Shown piece after piece: positions 6,992 to 18,127 of a DNA stretch of 64,000 nt. The notes below the pieces were generated by a model. The model was not told where the DNA came from and did not search any database. It worked only from the letters and a program-made list of their open reading frames with translations. Positions within the stretch are counted from its first letter, which is position 1; each line of letters starts with the position of its first letter. The stretch lies in assembly GCA_022711435.1 (NCBI GenBank), contig JAKLFB010000007.1, positions 1 to 64,000 on the forward strand, written 5' to 3'. A program made the translations under genes and the position numbers. The stretch is from Verrucomicrobiota bacterium (GTDB lineage: Bacteria; Verrucomicrobiota; Verrucomicrobiia; Limisphaerales; UBA1319).

Positions 6992-8335
6992 ATGAACGGC
7001 GTGCGCGCATGCTATAACGCGGTGTTTGCGGGCGGCTTCCTGGCGCTGTCGCCCTACTATTTTTTGCGGCTGGTTCGCCGGGGGGGCTGGCGGAGCGGGT
7101 TCGGCCAGCGCTGGGGCCGCTATGGCGAATTGCTGAAGAGGCGGCCGTCGCGCCCGCCCCTGGTCTGGATGCACGCCGTCAGCGTGGGCGAAGTCAATGT
7201 GGCCCTGGCTCTGCTCGAGACGCTGCGCGAGCGGCTCCCGGATCGCGCGTGGCTGATGTCCACCACCACGACCACGGGCATGGCCGAGCTCGAGCGCAAG
7301 CTGCCGCCGGATGTCGATCGAATCTATTATCCCATCGACTGGCGCTCTTGCGTCCGGCGGGCGCTGGCTGCATTTCCTCCCCAGGCGTTCATTCTGCTCG
7401 AGGCCGAGATCTGGCCCAACTTTCTCTGGGAGCTGGCGGACCGCGGCGTGCCCGCGTTTCTGGTGAACGCCCGGATGTCGGACCGGTCGTCCCGCCGCTA
7501 CGGCAGATTCGGCCCGCTCTTCCGCCCCTTGTTCGCCGGATTCCGCGGCGTGGGGGTCCAGAACCGGGCTGATGCGGAGCGGCTGCGCGCGCTGGGCGTA
7601 CGGGACGCTGCCCTGCGCATCACCGGGAATTTGAAGTTCGATGCGGCATGCCGGCCGATGCGCCCTGGCGTGGATGCGCCGGCCTTGCTGCGTGCGTTGG
7701 GGGTTGCGCCCGGCGCCCCGATCCTCGTTGCCGGCAGCACGCATGCGGGGGAGGAGGCGATTTTGGCCGAGGCATGCGGCCGACTCCGGGGGCGGTTTCC
7801 GGATCTCTTCCTCGTGCTGGTGCCGCGGCATTTTGAGCGGGGGGGCGACGTCAGCCGCGAGCTGGCGGCCCGAGGAGTCCGATTCGTCCGCCGCACCGAG
7901 ATTGGGGACCCGCCGCGCCCGGCGCATGGCCCGCTCTCCTGCCTGCTGGTGGACACGACCGGCGAGCTGACCCGGTTTTACGCGGCAGCCGATCTGGTGT
8001 TTGTCGGCAAGAGCCTCACGGCCGAGGGCGGGCAAAACCCGATCGAGCCGGGCGGGCTGGGCAAGGCCATGGTGTTCGGGCCGCACATGGAGAACTTCGC
8101 TGCGATCGCGCAGGCCTTCCTCCAAGGGGGAGGGGCCGTCCAGGTCCGGGACGCCGCCGAACTCGAGCGAGTATTGGGGGAATTGCTGGCCGATCCACGG
8201 CGCTGCCAGATCCTGGGCGAACGCGCCCAAGCCGTCGTCGAATCCAACCGCGGCGCGGTGGCGCGCACGGCGGAGATGATCCTCGAGGGCCTCCGCGGCG
8301 ACACCGGGCGGCATCGGTCGGCAACGGCGGGCTGA
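6992..8335 (+). CDS. waaA: 3-deoxy-D-manno-octulosonic acid (Kdo) transferase
   Basis: A GT30 enzyme that adds Kdo from CMP-Kdo to lipid A precursor at the inner face of the cytoplasmic membrane, a step in LPS core assembly. With the ATG at 6992 (preceded by GGGGG-type SD) the protein has 447 residues, the usual size. It starts with a hydrophobic anchor (AVFAGGFLALSPYYFLRL). HAVSVGE with the catalytic E67, the NLKFD motif, GSTHAGEE and VGKSLTAEGGQNPIEPG are all present. The same frame is open further upstream, but that part is low-quality sequence next to the inverted-repeat element. It marks the return to core chromosome after the mobile zone and implies an LPS-bearing outer membrane. Confidence 0.92.
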   Translation: MNGVRACYNAVFAGGFLALSPYYFLRLVRRGGWRSGFGQRWGRYGELLKRRPSRPPLVWMHAVSVGEVNVALALLETLRERLPDRAWLMSTTTTTGMAELERKLPPDVDRIYYPIDWRSCVRRALAAFPPQAFILLEAEIWPNFLWELADRGVPAFLVNARMSDRSSRRYGRFGPLFRPLFAGFRGVGVQNRADAERLRALGVRDAALRITGNLKFDAACRPMRPGVDAPALLRALGVAPGAPILVAGSTHAGEEAILAEACGRLRGRFPDLFLVLVPRHFERGGDVSRELAARGVRFVRRTEIGDPPRPAHGPLSCLLVDTTGELTRFYAAADLVFVGKSLTAEGGQNPIEPGGLGKAMVFGPHMENFAAIAQAFLQGGGAVQVRDAAELERVLGELLADPRRCQILGERAQAVVESNRGAVARTAEMILEGLRGDTGRHRSATAG

Positions 8336-8377
8336 GGATGCCGGCCCGCAGAATCCCGCGGGCCGCCCGCGCCGGGG

Positions 8378-8938
8378 CTAATCACCCTGGGGCTCAGACT
8401 CGGGAGATATCTGCCTCCACTGCCCGGGCTGCAGGTCAGCCAGCTCCCAGGGGCCGACTCGAACCCGGATCAGCCGAAGGGTTGGATGGCCAATGGCCGC
8501 GGTCATATGGCGGACCTGCCGGTTGCGGCCTTCCTTCAACGCGAGCGCGATCCAGCAATCGGGCACGTTCTTCCGGAAGCGAATCGGAGGCAGGCGGGGA
8601 GGGACCTTGGGGGGCGGATCGAGTCGCCAGGCGCGGCACGGCCGCGTACGGTAATCCTGGATTCGCACGCCTCGGGCGAGCCGATCGAGCGCGTCGGCTG
8701 AGGGAATGCGCTCGACCTGGGCCCAATAGACCCGCTCGTGGCCGCGCGCCGGATCCAGGAGCCAGCGGACCCATCGCGGATCGTCGCTCAACAGCAGCAA
8801 TCCCTCCGAATCCGCATCGAGCCGCCCGATCGGATACACCCCGGCCGGGAGGCCGAACTCGGCCAGCGCCCGGTTTCGAGAGCCGTCGGCGGTGAATCGT
8901 GACAGCACGCCGCAGGGCTTGTGAAAGAGGATCAACAT
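8378..8938 (-). CDS. RluE-family 23S rRNA pseudouridine synthase
   Basis: A 186-residue RsuA/RluB/E/F-family enzyme without the N-terminal S4 domain, which is the RluE layout (E. coli RluE makes pseudouridine 2457 in 23S rRNA). Visible motifs: FHKPCGVLSRF at the start, the catalytic aspartate D41 in GRLDADSEGLLLL, and EGRNRQVRHMTAAIGHPTLRLIR at the C-terminal end. I chose the ATG at 8938; the frame is open upstream but that extension is Arg/Pro-rich shadow of the neighbouring gene. It ends 42 bases from waaA in convergent orientation and may share a promoter with the secreted-protein gene upstream of it. Confidence 0.88.
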   Translation of the reverse strand: MLILFHKPCGVLSRFTADGSRNRALAEFGLPAGVYPIGRLDADSEGLLLLSDDPRWVRWLLDPARGHERVYWAQVERIPSADALDRLARGVRIQDYRTRPCRAWRLDPPPKVPPRLPPIRFRKNVPDCWIALALKEGRNRQVRHMTAAIGHPTLRLIRVRVGPWELADLQPGQWRQISPESEPQGD

Positions 8939-8952
8939 GGCCGCCCTGCGTC

Positions 8953-9966
8953 CTACTCCGGCCCGGCGGCGCGCGCGCGATAAAAGCGTTGCGGGTGGCC
9001 GCCCGCGCCGGGGTCCAGGCAGAGCCACTCGCCGCTGGCGGGGATCGTGTTGGTCTCGATCGCTGTCCAATGGCTGGATGGCAAGGCGGCGGAGGCCTCG
9101 AGGACCACCAGCTGGCTGGCCTGCCCAAGGACGCGCAGGAGGAACTGGCTGCCGCTCAGCCTCCCCACCGCCTCGAGGCGGGGCCGGGCTGCGGGCGGGC
9201 CGCTGACTTCGATGCGGTAGCGGTCGAACAGCATGTAATTGTCTCCGGGGGCTTGATTGTTTCGGATTGCCCACACCGCATCGACGTCGCCGAGATTCAA
9301 TGGGCGGTCCTGGGTGGTGATGGGGAGGCTCGCCGTGAGGGGCTCGCCATCCAGGCTCGCCTGCCAGCGATTGGCCGCGAAGTCCATCTCGATCGTCAGC
9401 TCGTAGAGCACGCTGTTGGTGAAGTACTGGCCGGTCGAGACGAACTCGCCCTGCTCGTCATCGAGCAGATACGATATGTCCCAGGTCGAGTTGTCGAAGT
9501 CCAAGCTGAACAGCCGATGCTCATTGGTGTTGTAAACGCTCCAGCGGAAATCGTCGTAGCTGTCGTTGGACGAGTCAACGATCGCCATCCAGACGGAGAA
9601 GCGCGCGCGGGCTGGCTCGCCGCTGGCGGGCGTGAAGGTGGCCGGACGCCACACATTCAGGAAATCGTTGGTGTCTTCGGGCGGGTTGTAGCCGATGAAC
9701 GCCTGCTGGCCTTCACCGACAAAGGCATTGCTGACCATGCCGTTGCCGCCCGTGCCGTACCCCAGCCAGCCCCCTTGCCCGACGAGGGTGTAATCCGGAT
9801 CGAATCCCTCCGAAACCTCGAACCCGGTCGAGTATAGGACCACAAGATCGTTGGTCTGAGCCAGCGCGGAGCAGGCGGCCACCAAGCCCAGCCACAACCC
9901 AAGAGCCGCCACTCCCGCACGGCGCAGCACGGGAGATCGATCCGATCGCAACATCGTTTTCATCAT
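8953..9966 (-). CDS. Secreted protein with LamG-like fold, function unknown
   Basis: A 337-residue protein with an N-terminal signal peptide (basic MMKTMLRSDRSP, hydrophobic VAALGLWLGLVAACSALA, cleavage likely after AQT). The body is rich in beta-strand and Asn/Asp (STGFEVSEGFDPDY, FRWSVYNTNEHRLFSLD, YDNYMLF-type strands) as in LamG/concanavalin-like domains that bind sugars. The end (ASGEWLCLDPGAGGHPQRFYRAR) is a C-terminal domain repeated in many secreted proteins of Verrucomicrobia; a similar FYRAR end closes the 1491-residue protein at 43657. Fourteen bases separate it from the rluE-like gene. Substrate unknown. Confidence 0.7.
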   Translation of the reverse strand: MMKTMLRSDRSPVLRRAGVAALGLWLGLVAACSALAQTNDLVVLYSTGFEVSEGFDPDYTLVGQGGWLGYGTGGNGMVSNAFVGEGQQAFIGYNPPEDTNDFLNVWRPATFTPASGEPARARFSVWMAIVDSSNDSYDDFRWSVYNTNEHRLFSLDFDNSTWDISYLLDDEQGEFVSTGQYFTNSVLYELTIEMDFAANRWQASLDGEPLTASLPITTQDRPLNLGDVDAVWAIRNNQAPGDNYMLFDRYRIEVSGPPAARPRLEAVGRLSGSQFLLRVLGQASQLVVLEASAALPSSHWTAIETNTIPASGEWLCLDPGAGGHPQRFYRARAAGPE

Positions 9967-10071
9967 GGCCGCTGAAGATCCGGACTCGACGGCGGCGCGG
10001 CTGGCCGGACCGGAGCGTCGCTCGGTCTCGGCCGCGCCTCCCGGGGCGGCTGCTGGCGCCCGTGCCGCACT

Positions 10072-12276
10072 CTAGTCATTGCGCTTGGGATCGCTCCCAT
10101 TCGATGGCTGGCCTGCGGGCGCCGGCGCTGGCCGGGAAACCATCGCCGGCCGGACACTCACGTTTGCCGAGGGAGCGCTCACTCGAGCAGGGGCCGATTG
10201 CACGGCTCGAGGGGCCGCCGCCGGGGCCACCGGCTGAATCCTCACCGGCGCCGGCGCCACGCTCGGACGCGGGGCCGTCACGGCAGGACGGGACACCGGC
10301 GCGACCGTGGCGGGGAGTGACGGGGCAATCGCGCGCGGCTCGATCCGGGGTGTCGAGTAGGACGTGCTTGGCGCCGAAACGGGCGTGCGAGCCGGCACGG
10401 ATATGCTGGGCAATGCCGCGGGCGGGGAGGAGCGGACGGCGGGCGCCGGAGACGCAGCTCGAGGCGCTGTCACGCTCGGCGTCGATCGATATTCCACCGC
10501 CGGCTTGCTCGAATCCATCCGATACGAGGCCGAGGGAGCGGCCGACGGCTGTGTTGGGGTTGTAGTTGGCGCAAGAGTGCGGCGTGGTGTGGTCGACGGA
10601 GGCGTCGACCGTGTTGAGGGGGCCGACGGGGTGGTGCGAGGGGGCTGGACGGTCCTGACCGGGGGCGATTGGATTGCAGGCGTCTTCGAGACCTCCGATC
10701 GCGACGAGGCGGGTGGCGGGGTGCTCGAGGATCTGGCGGGTGCGGTCGCCGCGGGAGCAGGGGCTGCCGAGGAGACCGGCGGTGTCGAGGAACGGGTCTC
10801 GACAGGGCGCCGGGTCGATGCCGCGGGGGTGCTGCGCGATGCCTCGGTCCGGGTTGTGCCCGCCGACCGGGTTGAGGGGACCGCGGGCATGGTGGGGATG
10901 GGCCTGGCATCCTGCGTCCGGGATGCCGAAGGGGCACCGCGCGAGGGTGCGCCCCCGCCGGCCATGGAAGCCGGGCGGCTGCCCGAGGCTTCCGGGAGCC
11001 GCGCCCGGTGGATGACAGTCGATCCGCCTTGTCTTTCGGGGACATCGGGCTTGACGGAGCGGCCCGGAGAGGCCGGCATGTCGCGCAGGGCGGCCTTGCG
11101 AATCTCGGACCGGGCCGGGCCGGGCAGGCGATTGGGATCGATCCCCCGATTGTGCACGATGTCCCGGCGGGGTCCCTCGGCGAAGTCGTTGACCACCCTC
11201 GAGCCGCGATAGACGTCATGAACCCGCGGCCCCGAGAGGCAATAGCGCCGGGGGTGATGGTCCCAGAGATGGCCGTGGTCGACGAAAGTGAACGAGAATG
11301 CAGCGATCCCGAAATCGAATCCCCAGCCGTAGCTCACCCCGAGATAGGTGAACCCGTGCGGGCTGTAATACGACATGGGAGGCAGGGGCGCCCAGCCGCA
11401 GTAGGACGGATGAGTTCGCCAGAAGACCCAGGACGGCCCCCACACCCGATCCGGCCACCAAAGCCAGCCGTAATGGGCGTGGCGCCACCATCGCCCATAA
11501 TGGAATGGAGCCCATCCCCACGAATAATCCGACTGCCAATACCACCCGGCATCGGTGTAATACCATCGTCCTGCGTCGCAATACGGCCGCCACTCGGGCG
11601 CGGCGATCGCCACGGTCGGTCTCCAAGACCAGCCGTAGCCCGGGATGTCCATCCAGGTTCCGTACGGCGAAAGGGTTGTGTAAAACTCGGATGCCACGGA
11701 AGTTGCCGGGGGTGTTGTGTAGACCACCTGCGGCTGAGCGGCCGCGGCGGCCAGAGCGGCGGCGGGGGCCTCCGCCACGGCGGGGACGGGCGCAGGAACG
11801 ACCACCGGAGCTTGCGCAACTGCTGCTGCCGGGGATGCGGCCCGGGCGTCCCGCCCGCGCTGGATCAGGACCGTGGTGACCGACGCCGGAGTTCCCAGGT
11901 CATGGAGGTAGACCAGCTCCTCGGCCGTGGGCTCGGATGCAACCGCCAGATTGGCCGCGTAGGCCAGCATGACGGATTCTTCGACGCCGGACTGTGCCAG
12001 GCGGGCGACCTCCTGGACGGGGGACGAGAGCGGCGCCACCGTGGCGGGCAGGGTTTGGACTGCCAGCGGGGCATTCGCGTCGAGGGCCTCGGCCGAGGGA
12101 GCGGGGGGGGGAACAACCGCGGCCGGCGCCACCGGCGCGGGAGCCACGACAACGGTCTGGCTCGAGATCGGAGGCGAGACTGCCTGTTGCGTGCCGGACT
12201 TGTCGCTGGCACAGCCGCAGGCAACCACACAAACGCCTGCCATCGTCAGGCCGAGCCGGGAGAGAATCGTTTGCAT
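10072..12276 (-). CDS. DUF6600-like W/Y-rich lipoprotein with long disordered tail
   Basis: A 734-residue protein. The N-terminus is a lipoprotein signal (LTMAGVCVVACGC, Cys about 20-22). Residues to about 195 are Ala/Val/Pro-rich linker. The middle (about 195-370) is packed with Trp, Tyr, His and Gly (TLSPYGTWMDIPGYGWSW, SWGWAPFHYGRWWRHAHYG, WGPSWVFWRTHPSYCGWAP), typical of the DUF6600 family. The last 300 or so residues are Pro/Ser/Ala/Thr-rich low complexity with almost no hydrophobic core. It is probably attached to an envelope membrane and exposed to the periplasm or surface. Function unknown; no conserved partner is adjacent. Confidence 0.75.
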   Translation of the reverse strand: MQTILSRLGLTMAGVCVVACGCASDKSGTQQAVSPPISSQTVVVAPAPVAPAAVVPPPAPSAEALDANAPLAVQTLPATVAPLSSPVQEVARLAQSGVEESVMLAYAANLAVASEPTAEELVYLHDLGTPASVTTVLIQRGRDARAASPAAAVAQAPVVVPAPVPAVAEAPAAALAAAAAQPQVVYTTPPATSVASEFYTTLSPYGTWMDIPGYGWSWRPTVAIAAPEWRPYCDAGRWYYTDAGWYWQSDYSWGWAPFHYGRWWRHAHYGWLWWPDRVWGPSWVFWRTHPSYCGWAPLPPMSYYSPHGFTYLGVSYGWGFDFGIAAFSFTFVDHGHLWDHHPRRYCLSGPRVHDVYRGSRVVNDFAEGPRRDIVHNRGIDPNRLPGPARSEIRKAALRDMPASPGRSVKPDVPERQGGSTVIHRARLPEASGSRPASMAGGGAPSRGAPSASRTQDARPIPTMPAVPSTRSAGTTRTEASRSTPAASTRRPVETRSSTPPVSSAAPAPAATAPARSSSTPPPASSRSEVSKTPAIQSPPVRTVQPPRTTPSAPSTRSTPPSTTPRRTLAPTTTPTQPSAAPSASYRMDSSKPAVEYRSTPSVTAPRAASPAPAVRSSPPAALPSISVPARTPVSAPSTSYSTPRIEPRAIAPSLPATVAPVSRPAVTAPRPSVAPAPVRIQPVAPAAAPRAVQSAPARVSAPSANVSVRPAMVSRPAPAPAGQPSNGSDPKRND

Positions 12277-12389
12277 AATCTTGGGGCCGACCGGTAGCCG
12301 GCCATTCGGATTTCACCGTCAGCTTACCAGAGGCAGCCCGCCGCGCCAGCCCCAATCCACTCCAGCGCCATCTGCCGCTGGTCATCCGA

Positions 12390-13676
12390 CTAATGGACTC
12401 CCGGAGGCCCCCCGGTATTCACCCCCCTGTCGACCTTCCATTCGGAGTCCTGCTTGACATAGAGCGTTCGCGTGGGGAAGGCGAAACCGATCCCGGCGCG
12501 ATCGAACCGATCCTTGATGGCCAGGTTCATCTCGCCGAGCGCGTCCAGGAAGGCCTTGTAGTCCGTGTTTTTCCACCAGTACACCACTTCGAAATTCAGC
12601 GACGAATCGGCGAAGCGATTGAAGGTGATCCAGACGTCATGGGTCATCGGATGGCCGCGGTAGACTTCGGCCAGAATCTGCTGCGCCATCTTCACCCGCT
12701 CGGCGGGAGTGTCATACGTGATCCCGATCTCCTGGATGATCCGGATGTTGGGGCGGCGGGTGATGTTGACGATGATCGCGCTGCCCATTGTCTTGTTGGG
12801 GACGGTGATGAGATGCCCATCCAGATTCCGGACCCGGGTGCTGCGCAGGCCGATGCCCTCGACCACGCCATCGACGTTTTCGAGGCGGATCCGATCGCCG
12901 ATCTGGAAGGGCTTATCGAGGTAGACGGCGACGGCGCCGAAGAGGTTGCTGAGCGTGTCCTGGGCGGCCAGTCCGACGGCGAGGCCGCCGATCGACAGCG
13001 AGGCCAGCAGGCTAGTGATGTTCATCCCCAGGTTCTGCGTCGTCAGAAGCACCGCCACCACGACGATGAACCCCTTGAGGCTCCGGCGGATCACCGGGAA
13101 CAGGTGGTCGGCGAACAGGCGGTCGGAGGCGGCCACCGACCGCCGCTGCCAGAAGTCCAGGAGCACGTCCACCAGCTTGAGCGTCACGTAGGTGAGCGAT
13201 CCGGCCACCACCAGCTTCAGTCCCATCGAGAGGTAACGGTTGATCCACTCCGGCCATGTGAACAGGTTCAACCCGATGTGCAGCAGAACCACGAAACAGA
13301 CCACCTTGACCGGTCCCGCGAGCAGCTGGATCAGGAGATCGTCCAGCGAGGTGCGCGTGCGCGCCGCCCACCGCCCGAGCCAGCGGCGCGCGATCCGGTC
13401 CACCAGCTTGGCCAGGTAGAACGCCAGCAGGATGTAGCAGGCCGATGCCAGCCAGCGGTAGAGGGGGTTTCCAAGCAGCTCGTAACTCAGCCAGGATACC
13501 CGGTCCAAGCCAAAGATCCAAACCGACGAAACCGCGGGGGCGGACGGGGCTCCGGCGGCCTCCATGCCGGGTGCGGCCGGATCGAGGCGGGCGGGCTGGG
13601 CAGCGCCGAGCCGGATCGCGGCCAGGGGCGCCGCCGCGGCGCATCGGCGGACCCATCGGAGAGCATCGCGTTTCAT
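12390..13676 (-). CDS. Small-conductance mechanosensitive channel (MscS family)
   Basis: A 428-residue membrane protein. After a possible signal (AAAAPLAAIRLGAAQPA) come about four to five transmembrane segments (YRWLASACYILLAFYLA, VVCFVVLLHIGLNLF, LKGFIVVVAVLLTTQNLG). The pore helix region is LLASLSIGGLAVGLAAQDTLSNL, followed by the conserved beta domain (DKPFQIGDRIRLENVDGVVEGIGLRS-type sequence, with TVPNKTMGSAIIVNIT) and a C-terminal alpha/beta cap. It opens under membrane tension to release solutes during osmotic downshock. Ends and length look complete. It lies just downstream of the groEL terminator in the same direction, probably with its own promoter. Confidence 0.92.
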   Translation of the reverse strand: MKRDALRWVRRCAAAAPLAAIRLGAAQPARLDPAAPGMEAAGAPSAPAVSSVWIFGLDRVSWLSYELLGNPLYRWLASACYILLAFYLAKLVDRIARRWLGRWAARTRTSLDDLLIQLLAGPVKVVCFVVLLHIGLNLFTWPEWINRYLSMGLKLVVAGSLTYVTLKLVDVLLDFWQRRSVAASDRLFADHLFPVIRRSLKGFIVVVAVLLTTQNLGMNITSLLASLSIGGLAVGLAAQDTLSNLFGAVAVYLDKPFQIGDRIRLENVDGVVEGIGLRSTRVRNLDGHLITVPNKTMGSAIIVNITRRPNIRIIQEIGITYDTPAERVKMAQQILAEVYRGHPMTHDVWITFNRFADSSLNFEVVYWWKNTDYKAFLDALGEMNLAIKDRFDRAGIGFAFPTRTLYVKQDSEWKVDRGVNTGGPPGVH

Positions 13677-13744
13677 GAACGGGAAAGTAAACCGTCGAGC
13701 GGGCCATCGACAAGCCCTTCGCTGCGCCCTGCCGGGCGCACAAC

Positions 13745-13773
13745 GAAAAAGGGCTGGCCCCGTGGCCAGCCCC
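13745..13773 (-). terminator. Rho-independent terminator of groES-groEL
   Basis: On the minus strand GGGCTGGCC-ACGG-GGCCAGCCC (9-bp perfect stem, 4-base loop) followed by TTTTTCGTT, 33 bases after the groEL stop. Confidence 0.88.
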
Positions 13774-13805
13774 TGGAATTCTTCGGATCCTGCGGTGCGG
13801 AACGA

Positions 13806-15440
13806 TCAGTAGTCCATGCCGCCCATACCGCCGCCGCCGCCGCCGGCCGGAGCAGGTTTTTCCTTCTCCGGAATCTCGGTGATGAGGCATTCGGTCGTGA
13901 GCAGGAGCCCGGCGATGGACGCCGCGTTCTGCAGGGCGATCCGGGTGACCTTCTTGGGATCGACCACGCCGGCCTTCACGAGATCCTCGTAGTTGCCGGT
14001 AGCGACGTTGTAGCCGTCGTTGCCCTTGCGGCGCTTGACCTCCTGGACCACCACGGAGCCTTCGACGCCGGCGTTGTCGGCCAGGGCGCGGAGCGGCTCC
14101 TCGATGGATCGCTTCACGATATCGGCGCCGATCATCTCATCGCCTTCGAGCTTGGTGGCCTCGATGGCGCTGAGGCAGCGCAGCAGGGCCACGCCGCCGC
14201 CGGGAACGATCCCTTCCTCGACCGCCGCGCGGGTCGCATGGAGGGCGTCCTCGACGCGGGCTTTCTTCTCCTTCATCTCGGTCTCGGTGGCGGCGCCGAC
14301 GTTGATGACGGCCACGCCGCCGGCGAGCTTGGCGAGCCGCTCCTGGAGCTTCTCGCGGTCGTAATCGGAGGTGGTCTCCTCGATCTGGCGGCGGATCTGG
14401 TTGACGCGGCCCTGGATGTCGGACGATTTGCCATGGCCCTCGACAATGGTCGTGTTCTCCTTCTCGACGACGATCGACTTGGCGCGGCCCAGGTCATCGA
14501 GCGTGACGTTCTCGAGCTTGATGCCGAGGTCTTCGGTGATGCACTTGCCGCCGGTGAGGATGGCGATGTCCTCGAGCATGGCCTTGCGGCGGTCGCCGAA
14601 CCCGGGGGCCTTGACGGCGCAGACATTGAGGGTGCCGCGCAGCTTGTTGACCACGAGGGTGGCCAGGGCCTCGCCCTCGACCTCCTCGGCGATGAGGAGC
14701 AGCGGCTTGCCGATCTTGGCGACCTTCTCGAGCAGCGGCAGGAGGTCTTTCAGGCTGCTGATCTTCTTCTCGAACACGAGGATGTAGGCGTCCTCGAGCC
14801 GGGCCTCCATCGTCTCCGCGTTGGTGATGAAGTAGGGCGAGAGGTACCCTTTGTCGAACTGCATGCCTTCGACAACCTCGAGCGTGGTCTCGATCGACTT
14901 GGCCTCTTCGACCGTGATGGTGCCGTCCTTGCCGACCTTGTCCATGGCGTCGGCGATGATCTCGCCGATGGTGGTGTCCCAGTTGGCGGACACGGTGGCG
15001 ACCTGCTTGATCTCCTCCTTGTCCTTGACCTTCTTGGAGATCTTGGCGAGCTGGTCCACGGCGGCCTCGACGGCCTTGAGGATGCCGCGCTGCAGGCTGA
15101 TGGGGTTGGCTCCGGCGGTGACGTTCTTCAAGCCGGCCTGGAAGATGGCCTCGGCCAAAACGGTGGCGGTGGTGGTGCCGTCGCCCGCGGCGTCGCTGGT
15201 CTTGCTGGCGACCTCGCGGACCATCTGGGCGCCCATGTTTTCATAGGGATCCTTGAGCTCGATCTCCTTGGCGACCGTCACGCCGTCCTTGGTGACAGTC
15301 GGGGAGCCGAACTTCTTGTCCAGAACGACATTGCGGCCCTTGGGGCCCAAGGTCGCCTTGACGGCGCGCGAGAGCTGTTGGACACCGCGCAGCAAGGCCT
15401 GCCGGGCGGCTTCTTCGAAAATCAATTGTTTGGCTGCCAT
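13806..15440 (-). CDS. groEL: Chaperonin GroEL (60 kDa)
   Basis: 544 residues, the normal size. It forms the double-ring ATP-driven folding chamber with GroES. Diagnostic sequences: [17 protein letters not shown], the ATP-binding [34 protein letters not shown], and the flexible GGMGGMDY tail. The start [21 protein letters not shown] is standard. It follows groES by 42 bases in one operon and is ended by a strong hairpin terminator. No CIRCE operator is visible upstream of the pair, so HrcA control is not evident from the sequence. Confidence 0.98.
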   Translation of the reverse strand: MAAKQLIFEEAARQALLRGVQQLSRAVKATLGPKGRNVVLDKKFGSPTVTKDGVTVAKEIELKDPYENMGAQMVREVASKTSDAAGDGTTTATVLAEAIFQAGLKNVTAGANPISLQRGILKAVEAAVDQLAKISKKVKDKEEIKQVATVSANWDTTIGEIIADAMDKVGKDGTITVEEAKSIETTLEVVEGMQFDKGYLSPYFITNAETMEARLEDAYILVFEKKISSLKDLLPLLEKVAKIGKPLLLIAEEVEGEALATLVVNKLRGTLNVCAVKAPGFGDRRKAMLEDIAILTGGKCITEDLGIKLENVTLDDLGRAKSIVVEKENTTIVEGHGKSSDIQGRVNQIRRQIEETTSDYDREKLQERLAKLAGGVAVINVGAATETEMKEKKARVEDALHATRAAVEEGIVPGGGVALLRCLSAIEATKLEGDEMIGADIVKRSIEEPLRALADNAGVEGSVVVQEVKRRKGNDGYNVATGNYEDLVKAGVVDPKKVTRIALQNAASIAGLLLTTECLITEIPEKEKPAPAGGGGGGMGGMDY

Positions 15441-15482
15441 ATGATAATGCTCCTGATGGTACTCCTGGTTGGTGGGTCGGGG

Positions 15483-15776
15483 TTATTCGATGATGGCTAA
15501 AATGTCGTCGCTGTTCAGCAGCTTGTATTCTTTGCCTTCGACCTTGACCTCGGTGCCGCCGTACTTGCTGATGAGCACGCGGTCGCCCTTCTTCACCTCG
15601 AACGGCACTTTCTTGCCGTCCTCGTCCGTCTTTCCGGTGCCCAGAGCCACCACAACGGCTTCGGTCGGTTTTTCCTTGGCGGAATCGGGGATGATGATTC
15701 CACCTTTCTTGGTTTCCTTCTCTTCGACCGGTTCCACGAGGACCCGATCGCCGAGCGGTTTAAGGTTCATGGCCAT
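15483..15776 (-). CDS. groES: Co-chaperonin GroES (10 kDa)
   Basis: 97 residues beginning [19 protein letters not shown]; the second ATG two codons in (15770) is an equally good start. The mobile loop region ([16 protein letters not shown]; family GGI motif seen as [12 protein letters not shown]) and the C-terminal DILAIIE are typical. It caps the GroEL ring as a heptamer. It is first in the groES-groEL operon, with dnaK upstream in the same direction across a 146-base gap that holds a GC-rich hairpin. Confidence 0.97.
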   Translation of the reverse strand: MAMNLKPLGDRVLVEPVEEKETKKGGIIIPDSAKEKPTEAVVVALGTGKTDEDGKKVPFEVKKGDRVLISKYGGTEVKVEGKEYKLLNSDDILAIIE

Positions 15777-15874
15777 AATGTATGATTTTCCGTGGTTGTT
15801 GGTTGCTTTAACCTGCCAGCCGCCCGCCCGCGCACCCGCGCGGCGGAGGGCATCTCATGGTTAAATGGTTTGGC

Positions 15875-15915
15875 GCGGCCCCGGGCTGCGCGACCCCGCG
15901 CCGGCCCCGGGCCGC
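15875..15915 (-). terminator. GC-rich hairpin between dnaK and groES
   Basis: A near-perfect inverted repeat (GCGGCCCGGGGC / GCCCGGGGCCGC with one slip) starts eight bases after the dnaK stop. There is no clear U tract after it, so it may be a weak terminator or an mRNA-processing or attenuation structure separating dnaK from groES-groEL. Confidence 0.4.
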
Positions 15916-15922
15916 ATCGTCG

Positions 15923-17866
<1,944 letters not shown>

Positions 17867-17893
17867 AGTCGCTCCCAACGGCCTTCACACCCA

Positions 17894-17908
17894 GCAATTC
17901 AGATGCCA
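17894..17908 (-). promoter_or_regulatory. Possible sigma-54 type -24/-12 promoter upstream of dnaK
   Basis: On the minus strand TGGCAT-N5-TTGC matches the -24/-12 consensus (TGGCAC-N5-TTGC) with one change and exact spacing, about 28 bases before the dnaK ATG. It could be chance; no activator site was identified. Confidence 0.3.
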
Positions 17909-18127
17909 ATCGCATCTCTTGACTATAATACATTGATAAACAAATATTTACTCCTCATAATCGGCACTAGTTGCTTTCTTTGATCAGTTGCCTTAAGTGA
18001 CAGAATGTCGCTATTTGCAGATTCTTAAGGGTCATAATGGCGCAAAAAGCCGGCAAGCGGGATCGAATCCTATGCTTTGCGTTGTTGGATCGGAACCTTT
18101 GAATTGCGAGCCGATCAATGGCTGGAG

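Noticed and set aside
10072..11219. Tandem repeat or CRISPR-like array suggested by the repetitive GC-rich stretch
   Set aside because: The repetition is low-complexity Pro/Ser/Ala codons of the DUF6600 protein tail; there are no equal-length repeats with unique spacers.
12393..15500. Plus-strand open frame of 1035 codons opposite mscS and groEL
   Set aside because: It is the antisense of two certain genes; the translation is Asp/Gly/Leu/Val-biased and matches nothing, as expected from GC-rich codon use.
15777..15922. CIRCE heat-shock operator upstream of groES
   Set aside because: I looked for TTAGCACTC-N9-GAGTGCTAA on both strands here and before dnaK and did not find it.
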